Part shown: piece after piece, positions 8,466 through 16,536 of the stretch
How positions within the stretch are numbered: the stretch's first letter is position 1
How the letters are laid out: every line of letters starts with the position of its first letter
From: an uncultured Oscillospiraceae bacterium
Lineage (GTDB): Bacteria; Bacillota_A; Clostridia; Oscillospirales; Acutalibacteraceae
Reading direction: 5' to 3'
NCBI GenBank assembly: GCA_910589395.1
Contig: CAJUTL010000019.1
Location: forward strand, 1 to 57,458
Length of the DNA: 57,458 nucleotides
Position numbers and translations under genes: made by a program
The notes under the pieces: generated by a model
The model's input: only the letters and a program-made list of their open reading frames with translations
Told to the model about the DNA's origin: nothing
Database searches by the model: none

Positions 8466-9818
8466 ATGAAAAAAGATCGTTGCGCGCTGACTCCGCCTAT
8501 GGGCTGGAACAGCTGGGACTGCTACGGCAACGCCGTCAACGAGGAGCAGCTTTTGGGAAACGCCAAATACATGGCGGAGCATATGAAGGAATATGGCTGG
8601 GAATATGTAGTTTGCGATATTCAGTGGTCTGAGCCCACAGCCGGAACGGAGCGCCCGGAATACGTGCCCTACGCCTGGCTCACCCTGGACGAATACGGCA
8701 GGCAGTTTCCCGCCCCGGAGCGGTTTCCCTCGGCGGCTGGCGGGAAGGGCTTTGCCCCCATTGCGGAGCAGGTCCACAGCCTGGGCCTGAAATTCGGAAT
8801 CCATATCATGCGGGGCGTTCCCAGGCTGGCGGTGCACCGGCATCTTCCGGTAAAGGGAACGAATACCACCTGCGATAAGATCGCCTGCGACAATTCCGTT
8901 TCCCGGTGGAACACGGACATGTACGGGATCGACGGGTCAAAGGAGGGGGCCCAAGCCTATTACGATTCCATTTTTGAGCTGTACGCTTCCTGGGGAGTGG
9001 ACTTTGTCAAGGTAGACGATATCTGCAACACCAACGCCTATCCTACCCGGCCCTATTCCGCCGAACAGGAAGTGGAAATGATCCGCCGTGCCATCGATCA
9101 CTGCGGCAGGGAAATGGTGCTGAGCCTGTCTCCCGGCCCGGCGGTGATCGAAAAGGCCTGGCATCTCCGGCAGAACGCCAATATGTGGCGGATCACCGAT
9201 GATTTTTGGGACGATTGGGAGCTGCTGCTGGCCATGTTTGAGCGGTGCGAGGTATGGGAGCGCCAGGTTTCCCCCGGCTGCTGGCCGGATTGCGATATGC
9301 TTCCCTTAGGCAGTATCCGCCTGAATCTCAAGGCCTTTGAAAAGGCCCATGGCAGGGAGTTTCAGGATGACTGGACGAAGTTTACCCCGGAAGAGCAGAA
9401 AACCATGATGTCCCTCTGGTGCGTTTTTCGCTCCCCATTGATCATGGGCGGCGAGCTGCGCAACAACGATGAGGCCACTCTGGCGCTGCTTACCAACAAG
9501 GAGATCCTGCGAATGCACCGCCGGGGCGAAAACGCCCACCAGGTGTATCGCACGGAAAAGGCCTGCGTCTGGAAAAGCCACGATAGGGAAGACGGCTCTG
9601 TCTATGTGGCCCTTTTCAACCTTGCGGAAACCGAGGCGGAGGTATCTGTCGGCTTTCCGGAGCTGGAGCTTTCCGGCGAGTATTCGACAAGGGCGCTGTG
9701 GGAGAAGCGCGACCTGGGAACCGTGCGTTCAGTGCTTTCCGCAAAGCTGCCTCCCCACGGCGCGGGGGTGTACCGGCTGCAAGCGGGCTTAAATGAGCAA
9801 GAGGAGAGAAAAGAATGA
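8466..9818 (+). CDS. Glycoside hydrolase family 27 (alpha-galactosidase-like)
   Basis: 450 residues. TPPMGWNSWDCYG at the start is the signature of GH27/GH36 clan D enzymes. The nucleophile Asp lies in FVKVDDICN (about residue 183) and the acid/base Asp in MWRITDDFWDDW (about 240-248). A C-terminal beta-sandwich follows (from about 360). It should hydrolyse terminal alpha-galactosides, or beta-L-arabinopyranosides as some GH27 members do. No signal peptide is seen, so the substrate is probably imported first. The stop codon overlaps the start of the next (broken) gene by ATGA, a coupling typical of an operon. Its last 50 bases recur in degraded form at 11529-11588. Confidence 0.88.
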   Translation: MKKDRCALTPPMGWNSWDCYGNAVNEEQLLGNAKYMAEHMKEYGWEYVVCDIQWSEPTAGTERPEYVPYAWLTLDEYGRQFPAPERFPSAAGGKGFAPIAEQVHSLGLKFGIHIMRGVPRLAVHRHLPVKGTNTTCDKIACDNSVSRWNTDMYGIDGSKEGAQAYYDSIFELYASWGVDFVKVDDICNTNAYPTRPYSAEQEVEMIRRAIDHCGREMVLSLSPGPAVIEKAWHLRQNANMWRITDDFWDDWELLLAMFERCEVWERQVSPGCWPDCDMLPLGSIRLNLKAFEKAHGREFQDDWTKFTPEEQKTMMSLWCVFRSPLIMGGELRNNDEATLALLTNKEILRMHRRGENAHQVYRTEKACVWKSHDREDGSVYVALFNLAETEAEVSVGFPELELSGEYSTRALWEKRDLGTVRSVLSAKLPPHGAGVYRLQAGLNEQEERKE

Positions 9819-10966
9819 AAACAGCCTTTGAGCTGGTGCGCGGCGGAGAGCTTCTTCTGCCCGAAACGCCTGGTATTTTAGTAGACAGCCAGCTGGTACA
9901 AAAAAATATCCAACGTATGTAGTCCGCAGTATCAGCCTATGGCTGCAAGCTGCGACCTCATTGCAAGACCCATAAAATGCCCTGCTTTGCCAGACAGCAG
10001 CTGGCTGCCGGAGCGGACGGGATCACCTGCGCCAAAGTCAGCGAAGCGGAAGTGATGGCACAAGGCGGCGTGGAGGATATTTTTATTGCCTATCCCATGG
10101 TGGGAGAATTTCGGCTTCAGAGGGCCCTTCAGCTGCAAAAAAAGCTTCGCCGCCTGATCTTGGCGGTAGATAGCAGGGAAGGCGCTCTGGCCTTAAACCG
10201 GGCGGCGGCAGAAGCGGGAACGGTCTGCGAGGTGCGTTTGGAGGTCGATACCGGCGCAAAGCGTACCGGCGTGCGCGGAGAACAGTACCTGGAGCTGGGA
10301 AAGCAGGTGGGCGCATTGCCGAACCTGCGCCTGACCGGTATTTACACCTTCAAAAGCCTGATCCTCCACGGAGCTCCAACGGAAGATAATGAAGCCGCCG
10401 GCCAGGAGGAAGGAACGCTCATGTGGGAAATGGCCCAGGCCCTGAGAGAAGCCGGGGTGCCCATCGAGGAAATCAGCGCGGGCTCTACGCCCACCGGCCT
10501 TTCTGTGGCGAAGACCGGTTTGGTAACAGAAGTGCGGCCAGGTACCTACATTTTCGGGGACTGGATGCTCACGAAGGAGCACTGCGCCGCTTTTGAAGAG
10601 ATCGCGGTACGCCTGTACGCTACTGTGGTCAGTACCCCGGCCCCGGATTATGCCGTGATCGACGGCGGCACAAAAACCTTTCCCATGGATATCCCGCTGG
10701 ATACGCCTCCCGCAAACTACCCCGGTTATGCCATTCCCATTGGTTCCAATGGATTGCCCGAAGAAAATTTGCAGCTGCGCCGCATGAACGAAGAGCACGG
10801 GATCATTACCGCCCAAAACGGCGTGACCGGCCTGCGTGTCGGCCAGCTGCTGGAGCTGGTTCCCGTCCATGTGTGCACGGCGATCAATCTGCAAAACAGC
10901 GTTTTTGTGTGGGAAAACGGCGAGCTTCAGCGGTTTCCCGTAGCAGCCAGGGGCATGAGCGTGTAA
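9815..10966 (+). pseudogene. D-threonine aldolase / D-serine deaminase-like PLP protein, broken by in-frame TAG
   Basis: Reading from ATG at 9815 (overlapping the GH27 stop) gives a good family N-terminus ending PGILVDSQLVQKNIQRM, then TAG at 9920-9922, then the same frame continues SAVSAYGCKLRPHCKTHK through to the normal end at 10966, about 383 residues in all. KTHK holds the expected PLP-binding lysine of the alanine-racemase-like fold III enzymes; AYPMVGE, RLEVDTGAKRTG and the C-terminal metal-site region with HVCTAINLQ follow. Relatives often have Gln or another residue where TAG falls, so a CAG to TAG change is likely. The part after TAG could start at ATG 9977 but would lack the catalytic lysine. 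Other genes here end in TAG, so the codon is a normal stop. Confidence 0.85.
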
Positions 10967-10978
10967 ACGGTCTTTTCC

Positions 10979-11007
10979 TTGACTTCCACACCCTCGTGGC
11001 GTAAGAT
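10979..11007 (+). promoter_or_regulatory. Possible promoter for the RidA-like gene
   Basis: TTGACT at 10979-10984 and TAAGAT at 11002-11007, spacer 17. The spacer holds CCAC-ACCCTC-GTGG, and ACACCCT is matched by AGGGTGT about 40 bases downstream, which could be an operator or leader hairpin. It lies in the 94-base gap before the RidA reading frame. Confidence 0.45.
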
Positions 11008-11060
11008 ACGAACAGTACTAAAGGGTGTTTATCAATTCTGTAAAGTGAGGGATTTATACA

Positions 11061-11524
11061 ATGAGCAAGGTGGAAGAAAAGCTTCAAAAGCTGGGAATGA
11101 GCCTGCCTCAGCCTCCCGCAAAGGGCGCCTGTACGCTCCGGCAAAGCGCTTTGGCGGCAGTTTGCTCTATATTTCCGGCTGCGGGCCTTCTTTGGACGGT
11201 ACGCCTGTCACGGGAAAGCTGGGAGAGGGTGTTACCGTGGAGCAGGGCTATGATCACGCCAGAGACTGCATGCTCAATGTGCTGGCAGTACTGAAGCGGG
11301 AGATCGGCGATTTGGATCTGGTAAAAAGCGCGGTAAAGGTTACGACCTTTGTGGCCTCCACGCCCGATTTTACGCAGCAGCCTCAGGTAGCAAACGGCGG
11401 CACTCAGCTTCTAATGGATCTGTTCGGAGAAGAAGCGGGCGCGCCTTCCCGTTCCGCCGTTGGCATGAGCGTTTTACCCGGCAATATGCCTGTGGAAACG
11501 GAAGCGATTTTTGAATTACAATAA
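11061..11524 (+). pseudogene. RidA (YjgF/UK114) family protein, broken by a 1-base frameshift
   Basis: ATG at 11061 follows AAAGTGAGGG and reads MSKVEEKLQKLGMSLPQPPA, a normal RidA-like N-terminus. The frame is lost at about 11128; the next frame then carries LYAPAKRFGGSLLYISGCGP and the rest of the family, ending EAIFELQ at 11524. Adding one C to the CC at 11128-11129 restores a protein of about 154 residues. RidA proteins hydrolyse reactive enamine/imine products of PLP dehydratases, so it fits beside the PLP gene upstream. No slippery heptamer is apparent, so programmed frameshifting is unlikely; a sequencing or assembly error is the main alternative. Confidence 0.85.
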
Positions 11525-11528
11525 AAGA

Positions 11529-11588
11529 AGCTTTCCAGAAAGCCCTCCCACGGCGCGGGAGCGTACCGGCTGCAAAAGAAATGAGCAA
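11529..11588 (+). repeat. Degraded copy of the GH27 gene tail
   Basis: This stretch aligns with 9736-9800, the last codons of the GH27 gene and its stop region. Shared blocks are GCTTTCC, CACGGCGCGGG, GTACCGGCTGCAA and AAATGAGCAA, with small deletions between. The two broken genes 9815-11524 therefore lie between direct repeats of the GH27 end. Confidence 0.75.
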
Positions 11589-12203
11589 TTAAGAGAGCCA
11601 AGGGAACAGGCGCTGCAAGCAACACAGACGCTGTAACCGATGCCTGCTAAATTGGAATTTGGTGGTTATCCACTCACCTCCTTCCTGTCATTACTGAACA
11701 GAAAGCAAGGAAGCCTTGCTTTCCCGGTGAAGAATCTCGTCCTTTGTCCTTTTGCCTTGGAATTAGGGGCGAGATTTTTCGTCAAGAAAGCTATAGCTTT
11801 CTGTGTTCCTCAGAATGATAAAGGAGGGGCTTGTTCTTCTCAAACGACTAGCGACTAACAACTAGCCAGACGGCGCGAATTTGAACCCGCTGAATAGCGG
11901 CAGCAAGCTGCCACAAGCGATATATTGCCGCTTTTCGGCTTGTCGTCCTAGGTGGGCGCCAGCCCACCGTCGTCCTTCGTACCGAAAATCGACAACATCT
12001 CACCAGTTTTCAGTTCGAAGAAGTTTTGCCGGAGTGGATTTTTGTCCGACCTAGGCAAAAGCGTTGCATTTCTAACAACGGGCGGGCAAAAATACGCCCG
12101 GCAAAACCGTGGTTCAGATTTGCGCCGTCTGGCTAGTTCGTTAATCCATAATTTATCGAACTTTGCCCTTCATTGCTAACGGCTCATTCCTCATTGCTCA
12201 TGA
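11576..12203. repeat. Intergenic repeat island 2 (A-B-C-D-[nested element]-B'-A')
   Basis: Order of modules: a short A unit (about 11581), B at 11645-11664, core C at 11684-11822 with two extra small palindromes inside its arms, heptamer family D at 11842-11865, the nested element 11866-12132, an inverted B-like module at 12139-12160, and inverted A heptamers (CATTGCT, AACGGCT, CATTCCT, CATTGCT) at 12171-12203. The stretch holds no recognised gene. Confidence 0.8.
11866..12132. mobile_element. 267-bp MITE-like element with 22-bp inverted ends and CTAG target duplication
   Basis: The left end 11866-11887 and right end 12111-12132 are inverted repeats that match at 20 of 22 positions, both starting CCAGACGGCGC. 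CTAG flanks it on both sides (11862-11865 and 12133-12136). The island at 41853-41907 carries the uninterrupted sequence ACTAGTTCATTAA, matching the joined flanks here. The interior has hairpins such as GGTGGGC-GCCA-GCCCACC but no open frame of useful length, so it would need a transposase in trans. YTAR/CTAG targets with 4-bp duplication are known for IS5-type transposases; that link is inference. Confidence 0.8.
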
Positions 12204-12224
12204 TATCCACCGTCTAGCATTTAA

Positions 12225-12260
12225 AAGTGCGCGCTGCAGTTTTTTCTGCAGCGCGCACTT
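12225..12260 (-). terminator. Terminator of the large glycoside hydrolase, preceded by family E heptamers
   Basis: Fifteen-base perfect arms AAGTGCGCGCTGCAG and CTGCAGCGCGCACTT around a TTTTTT loop. On the far side from the gene (12203-12224) lie three family E heptamers (ATATCCA, CCGTCTA, GCATTTA). Confidence 0.8.
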
Positions 12261-12282
12261 GCTGTGGGTTCTCTTTGTCCTG

Positions 12283-15200
12283 TCAGCTCCGGTCCTCCAT
12301 ATGCCTTTGCTGCCCCGGCGTCATGCGCCGCCGTCCCTGCTTGTCCAGAAAAAAGGCGTTGTACAGTTCGGGGGATTTCAGGATCCCCATGGGCTTGAAG
12401 CGGTACTCGTAGCTCCATTGATCTCCCGCGCTGCGCCAGGAATTGGGGCTTTGATAAAAATAGATCCCCTGGGTGTGGTGCAGTTGCCCGAAGCCGTTTT
12501 GCCGGGTACCGTAAAGCCGCAGCTCCACGGTGTGCTCACCCGGCTGGGCCTCGATCTTTAACGCATAGGGAGAAAAGGCGATGTAGCCGGCATCTCTTCC
12601 GTCTACCAGCACTCTGATCAGTCCGCCCCGATATTGGGGAACCCGCAGGGTGAAGCTGTTTTCTGCGGAAACTATCCGGAACCGGTACAGCAGATTTCCG
12701 GTGTAGAAGGGAAGTCCCTGGGAAACGATATCGCCCCAGCCCAGCTCCCGTACCGGAGCGGTAAGCGTTTTCCGGCAGCCCTGTACGGATACGCCGAAAT
12801 CTCCCAGAAGATAAAAAGCCTCCAAATTGGTACGTTTTCCAATGGGAACCCGTACCTCCAGCAGGTTTTCCCCGTAAACCAGTGGAGGAAGCGGAAGAGT
12901 TTCAATGCATTTATCCACGTACCAGCCTACGGGCTGCGGGGAAACAGGCTGGCCGTTCAGCGTGATCGCAGCGTGCTCCGGCTCTTCCAACCCCAGAAGC
13001 GCTCCCTCCAGGGCAAGCTCGCTCATAAAACGAAACCGCAGTGTTAAAAAGTCTGTGGGAGTTTCGGGGGAAAGCAGGTAAGGCTGTACGATCTCCTTGA
13101 TCCTCGGCGGCAGCCCCAGCTTTTCCCGGGCCCCATTGTCGATGCGAAGAACCTCCTCCTCCGAATAGAATTCGCCTCCGTTTATGGAGAATTCCGCCAG
13201 ATCCAAAAGCAGCAGGTTCGGCTCTTCCAATACAATCTTCACAGGCTCCAGCAGCACATCAGCGGCACCAAGATTCGTTTCCTGAGGCACCGCCTCGGAA
13301 AAGCGGCCCGGGGAAAGGCGAAGCAGCAGGCTGTCATGCATATGCCATATGCGGCTGAACACGGTGCTCCCCCGCTCATAACGGGCGGGCAGCCTGCTGA
13401 TTTTTCCGCTGAGCGTATCGAACAGCTCCAACGCGTATTCTCCTCGCAGTCGGAATTGAAGCCTGGGGGCGGGATCCACATCGGGGCTGACAGGGTTCTT
13501 GCCGCAGCAGAGGAAAAGCCACTTCTTTTCTTCGTCCTGCCGTAATTGAGATAAAAGGGTATCACAGCGTTCTCCGCTTTCCTTTCGGATCTCCAGGAAC
13601 CGTTCGGACTCCAGCGCAGTCAGGATCGCCTGGGAATCAAAGGGAAGTCTCTCAGAGCGCTCATACAGCGGGCGGGCTTCCTCCGAGGGGCACGCGTCAA
13701 TATGGTCAGGGCATTCTCCCAAAAACAGCAGTCGGCCGCCCTGCTGTTGAAAAGCCTCCAGCCTTTGCAGCGTAGAGCTTCGCAGCGTTCGAACCGGAGG
13801 AATGAGAATGGTTTGATAGGCCATTTCTCCGACCGCCAAGGGGAAGCCGCCCGCCGGGCACTGCCGGGGAAGAGCCGCCTCACACAGATAATCAAAATCG
13901 ATCCCGCCAAACAGCAGCAGCTCTGCCAACTCCGCGAACTGCCGTTCCATAAGTCCGCGTGTCCCGGCGGTCTGATCCGCCGGCCCCCAGCAGAGCCAAT
14001 AGGTTTCAATGGGGTGCAGAACGCCTACGGAGACAAGACCTTTTCCACGGGTCAGGGCGGTATTGATCCTGGCAAAATGTTCCTCAATCACAGAGAACTG
14101 CTCCCACCAGGGGGATTGATAGTGAATAGAGGCGGGATAATCCCGCTTTGCCTCGCCCTTCATGGTCATCCAGGAAAGGTGGGGGACCCGAAGGGTCACG
14201 CCCAGGGCGGCTTGCCAATCCCCCTGAAGCTTGTAGCCCCGGAAATCATAGTCCCAGCCCGTTACGCCGTACAGTTCGGAAAGCATACCCTCGGCCCCGT
14301 TTTGCCGCGCCATGGACTGCGCCTGCTTTGCCGTGGTGTACTCGTGAAAATCGCAGAGCATGTCGATGCCGGGCAGGCCGAATTCAGGGTAACAGCGCAT
14401 GGCGTCTCCCACCGCCTGGGTCTGGCTTTCCAGAGTGGGCTCTCCCATGACGTGCCCGGAAAGCAAAAGCCCGTTTTTCCTGCACCAGTCGCCGATTTGG
14501 CGGCAATAGGAGGAAACGAACAGGTCTGAAACCAGGTTTTGAAACTGCCACCTGGTTTTGGAAAGCCTTCCCTCCGGCAATTCCCAAAGCAGCTCCGGCA
14601 CGTGATCCAGCAGCTCTTCCCGGTAGCGTTCCCGGTATAGCTTGGGCAGCTCGGTGGTCCAGGAAAGAAAAACGTCCTTTTCCTCCGCCGCAAAGCGCAG
14701 TGTGTCCTTGGGCGCGAATTGGGGCTCGTCTGTAAAAATGGCCGGGATCACCCCGCCGAAATAGTCCCCCACCGTTTCCCGGTATTTCTCGTGGGTAGAG
14801 GAAAGAAATTCCCGAATCGCTTGGGGGTTCAGCGTATCCACATAGGCCTGATCGTTGAACCAGGGGTCCGCCGTGGCGTGCTCCTGGTAAGCGTACCAGA
14901 CCGTGCCCCGGGCGTCATCCTCCGGGGAAAGCCTGCGGCCCGAAAGCAGGCGGCCAGCGGGATCCAGAACGATATCGTACCTCGCCAACAGAACTCCGTT
15001 ATCCTGCCGCACGCTTTCCTGGCCCCGCCCCGGCTCCGGGCGCTCATTTCGGTGGGGCCTGTCCGGTGTATAGGGCCGGGTGGTCAGCAAAAGCGTTTTT
15101 CGGGCGTTCTCCGGTTTTCCCGCGGTGACCTGGCCCCCCGCCGTGCCGGAGGGCCAGCGGTCTTCATCGTAAAGCCAGGCGCGCAGCTGTTCCCGCTCTG

Positions 15201-15447
15201 CGGTCTGCACGCAGAACTTGATAAGCTCCATGAATTCCCGGCCGAGATAGGGGGTATCCATACCTGTGCGCACATGCATGTGAAAACCGCCCATTCCCAT
15301 TTTTTTGAAAATCAGGATCTGCTCCTTCAGCTCCTCCTGAGAAAGCCTTCCGTTCCACGCCCAAAAGGGAGCGCCCCGGTATTCGCAGGAGGGGCTTTGA
15401 AACAGTTCCGGCGATAATTCACTTTCCTTGCTTTTGGGATACAGCAT
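12283..15447 (-). CDS. Large glycoside hydrolase, GH106-like (possible alpha-L-rhamnosidase)
   Basis: 1054 residues. The N-terminus (APFWAWNGRLSQEELKEQI, then MGMGGFHMHVRTGMD and RAWLYDEDRWPSG) resembles the opening of the GH106-type TIM barrel, and TDEPQFAPKD and ELYGVTGWDYDF supply plausible catalytic carboxylates. A long middle region and a C-terminal beta-sandwich with a GH2-like LLYRFRI and HTVELRLYGTRQNG follow. No signal peptide is present, so action on imported oligosaccharide is expected. ATG at 15447 follows GGACGGGGAG. It has no operon partner; a strong terminator follows. The GH106 assignment is from memory of motif style and is moderate; another GH-A or GH-unclassified family is the alternative. 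Confidence 0.65.
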   Translation of the reverse strand: MLYPKSKESELSPELFQSPSCEYRGAPFWAWNGRLSQEELKEQILIFKKMGMGGFHMHVRTGMDTPYLGREFMELIKFCVQTAEREQLRAWLYDEDRWPSGTAGGQVTAGKPENARKTLLLTTRPYTPDRPHRNERPEPGRGQESVRQDNGVLLARYDIVLDPAGRLLSGRRLSPEDDARGTVWYAYQEHATADPWFNDQAYVDTLNPQAIREFLSSTHEKYRETVGDYFGGVIPAIFTDEPQFAPKDTLRFAAEEKDVFLSWTTELPKLYRERYREELLDHVPELLWELPEGRLSKTRWQFQNLVSDLFVSSYCRQIGDWCRKNGLLLSGHVMGEPTLESQTQAVGDAMRCYPEFGLPGIDMLCDFHEYTTAKQAQSMARQNGAEGMLSELYGVTGWDYDFRGYKLQGDWQAALGVTLRVPHLSWMTMKGEAKRDYPASIHYQSPWWEQFSVIEEHFARINTALTRGKGLVSVGVLHPIETYWLCWGPADQTAGTRGLMERQFAELAELLLFGGIDFDYLCEAALPRQCPAGGFPLAVGEMAYQTILIPPVRTLRSSTLQRLEAFQQQGGRLLFLGECPDHIDACPSEEARPLYERSERLPFDSQAILTALESERFLEIRKESGERCDTLLSQLRQDEEKKWLFLCCGKNPVSPDVDPAPRLQFRLRGEYALELFDTLSGKISRLPARYERGSTVFSRIWHMHDSLLLRLSPGRFSEAVPQETNLGAADVLLEPVKIVLEEPNLLLLDLAEFSINGGEFYSEEEVLRIDNGAREKLGLPPRIKEIVQPYLLSPETPTDFLTLRFRFMSELALEGALLGLEEPEHAAITLNGQPVSPQPVGWYVDKCIETLPLPPLVYGENLLEVRVPIGKRTNLEAFYLLGDFGVSVQGCRKTLTAPVRELGWGDIVSQGLPFYTGNLLYRFRIVSAENSFTLRVPQYRGGLIRVLVDGRDAGYIAFSPYALKIEAQPGEHTVELRLYGTRQNGFGQLHHTQGIYFYQSPNSWRSAGDQWSYEYRFKPMGILKSPELYNAFFLDKQGRRRMTPGQQRHMEDRS

Positions 15448-15815
15448 AAGGGTGCTCCCCGTCCTTCCGAAAAGTTTTTTCGTTCTGATTTTCCGATTAT
15501 AGCATGCTTCTCCGGGGCTGTAAACAGGGTGTTGTGTAGCTATGCGGGAGAATTACCGGGAACCGGAATGAGGAAAAAGCGTCTTGACGCAGAGAAGCCC
15601 GTAAACTTTCTTTGCTTCGAAAGCAATATCACAAAATTGATAGAAACTATTAGAAATCAATATAATTAGAGCCGGAAGGGGTACCTCCCCCCCTGAATTG
15701 TCAAAAATCCGGGAAAAAGCCTGACGTGTGAAAGACTGCCCGGAACATCCCATAATAGTTGGAATAAGTATTTAGAATGGATGTATCAAAAAAATGGCAA
15801 GATTCTTTTTAACGC
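15448..15815. other. Gene-free divergent intergenic region
   Basis: 368 bases between the minus-strand glycosidase and the plus-strand protease. It is AT-richer than its neighbours. It contains a short palindrome GGGGTACCTCCCC near 15678 and a reading frame on the minus strand that has no ribosome site or family resemblance. None of the A-F repeat modules was recognised. Confidence 0.5.
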
Positions 15816-15844
15816 TTGACAGAACCGATATTGCGCACTAAAAT
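15816..15844 (+). promoter_or_regulatory. Strong promoter for the matrixin-type protease
   Basis: TTGACA at 15816-15821 and TAAAAT at 15839-15844 with a 17-base spacer, 43 bases before the start codon. It probably also serves the next gene, which follows after 23 bases. Confidence 0.75.
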
Positions 15845-15886
15845 AGACATAAAAGATAACTTCTTTTAGTATAAGAAGTGTTACAT

Positions 15887-16513
15887 ATGAAGAAAACAAT
15901 TCTATCAAAAATTATAAAGGGTGTAAGCGGAATTCTTATCCTGTCTTTTCTATTGCTTATAGCGCCGAATTGTATGGCATATACAAGGAATTCGGAAAGA
16001 AATTACGTAAGCGGCGCTCTGCAGTTTATCCCTCATAAGGATTTTGGCGCAACATCGATCAGCCATATGAACGAAGCCTTGTATCAATGGAATAAAATCG
16101 GAAATAAGAAATATGCGCTGTTGCGTTCTCCTACAGAGAGGCATTCTACTACCGGCTTTTTTGCAGGCTGCTCATCCGGTGTATATAGCTTTAATAAGGA
16201 CGGAAGGAACTATATCTATCGCGAATTTAGCACAACCTTTACCGCGCCGGGGTATACAAAATTCAGAATGAACGCTTCCGGAAAGGTGCTGGAAGCAGGT
16301 ATCTGTATCAACGTATCCCGTCCTTTCGCAAACGGTGATTTACCGGATCGATATGATACCTGGACGGTGTTTATTCACGAAGCCGGTCATGCTTTGGGTT
16401 TAGATCATCCCGCCAATAACGCATACGCCGTAATGAATGTGTATGCTCCGGGAACTATTCTGCGATATCCCCAAACAGACGATAAAAACGGAATCAATGC
16501 CATTTATGTCTAG
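15887..16513 (+). CDS. Secreted matrixin-type (M10-like) zinc metalloprotease
   Basis: 208 residues. Residues 1-31 form a signal peptide (KK, long hydrophobic run, cleavage probably after NCMA). HEAGHALGLDH near residue 165 is the metzincin zinc motif HExxHxxGxxH, followed by VMNVYAPG, where the methionine fits the Met-turn. There is no recognisable pro-domain or cysteine switch, and only one cysteine lies beyond the signal region apart from ICINV. ATG at 15887 is chosen over GTG at 15878 because it begins the signal peptide directly; the ribosome site (AAGAAG) is weak. Lower GC than its neighbours suggests later arrival. The next gene encodes a possible partner or inhibitor. Confidence 0.85.
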   Translation: MKKTILSKIIKGVSGILILSFLLLIAPNCMAYTRNSERNYVSGALQFIPHKDFGATSISHMNEALYQWNKIGNKKYALLRSPTERHSTTGFFAGCSSGVYSFNKDGRNYIYREFSTTFTAPGYTKFRMNASGKVLEAGICINVSRPFANGDLPDRYDTWTVFIHEAGHALGLDHPANNAYAVMNVYAPGTILRYPQTDDKNGINAIYV

Positions 16514-16536
16514 TCTTTCAGAAAGGAGTTCGAAAT

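Noticed and set aside
9920..9922. Pyrrolysine or programmed readthrough at the TAG
   Set aside because: The position is not a known pyrrolysine site, TAG is used as a normal stop by neighbours, and the next gene is also broken, so decay is the simpler reading.
11128..11129. Programmed ribosomal frameshift in ridA
   Set aside because: No slippery heptamer, stop-codon arrangement or stimulatory structure was seen, and RidA proteins are not known to be made this way.
10979..11524. Longer upstream start for the RidA frame, giving 181 codons
   Set aside because: The extra N-terminus is unlike the family; the natural N-terminus is found in the other frame at 11061 with a ribosome site.
12163..12561. 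132-codon plus-strand ORF over the glycosidase 3' end
   Set aside because: It crosses the A' repeat and terminator and then shadows the minus-strand gene.
15553..15753. 66-codon minus-strand ORF in the divergent gap
   Set aside because: No ribosome site, no known family, mixed composition; it lies across the probable promoter region.
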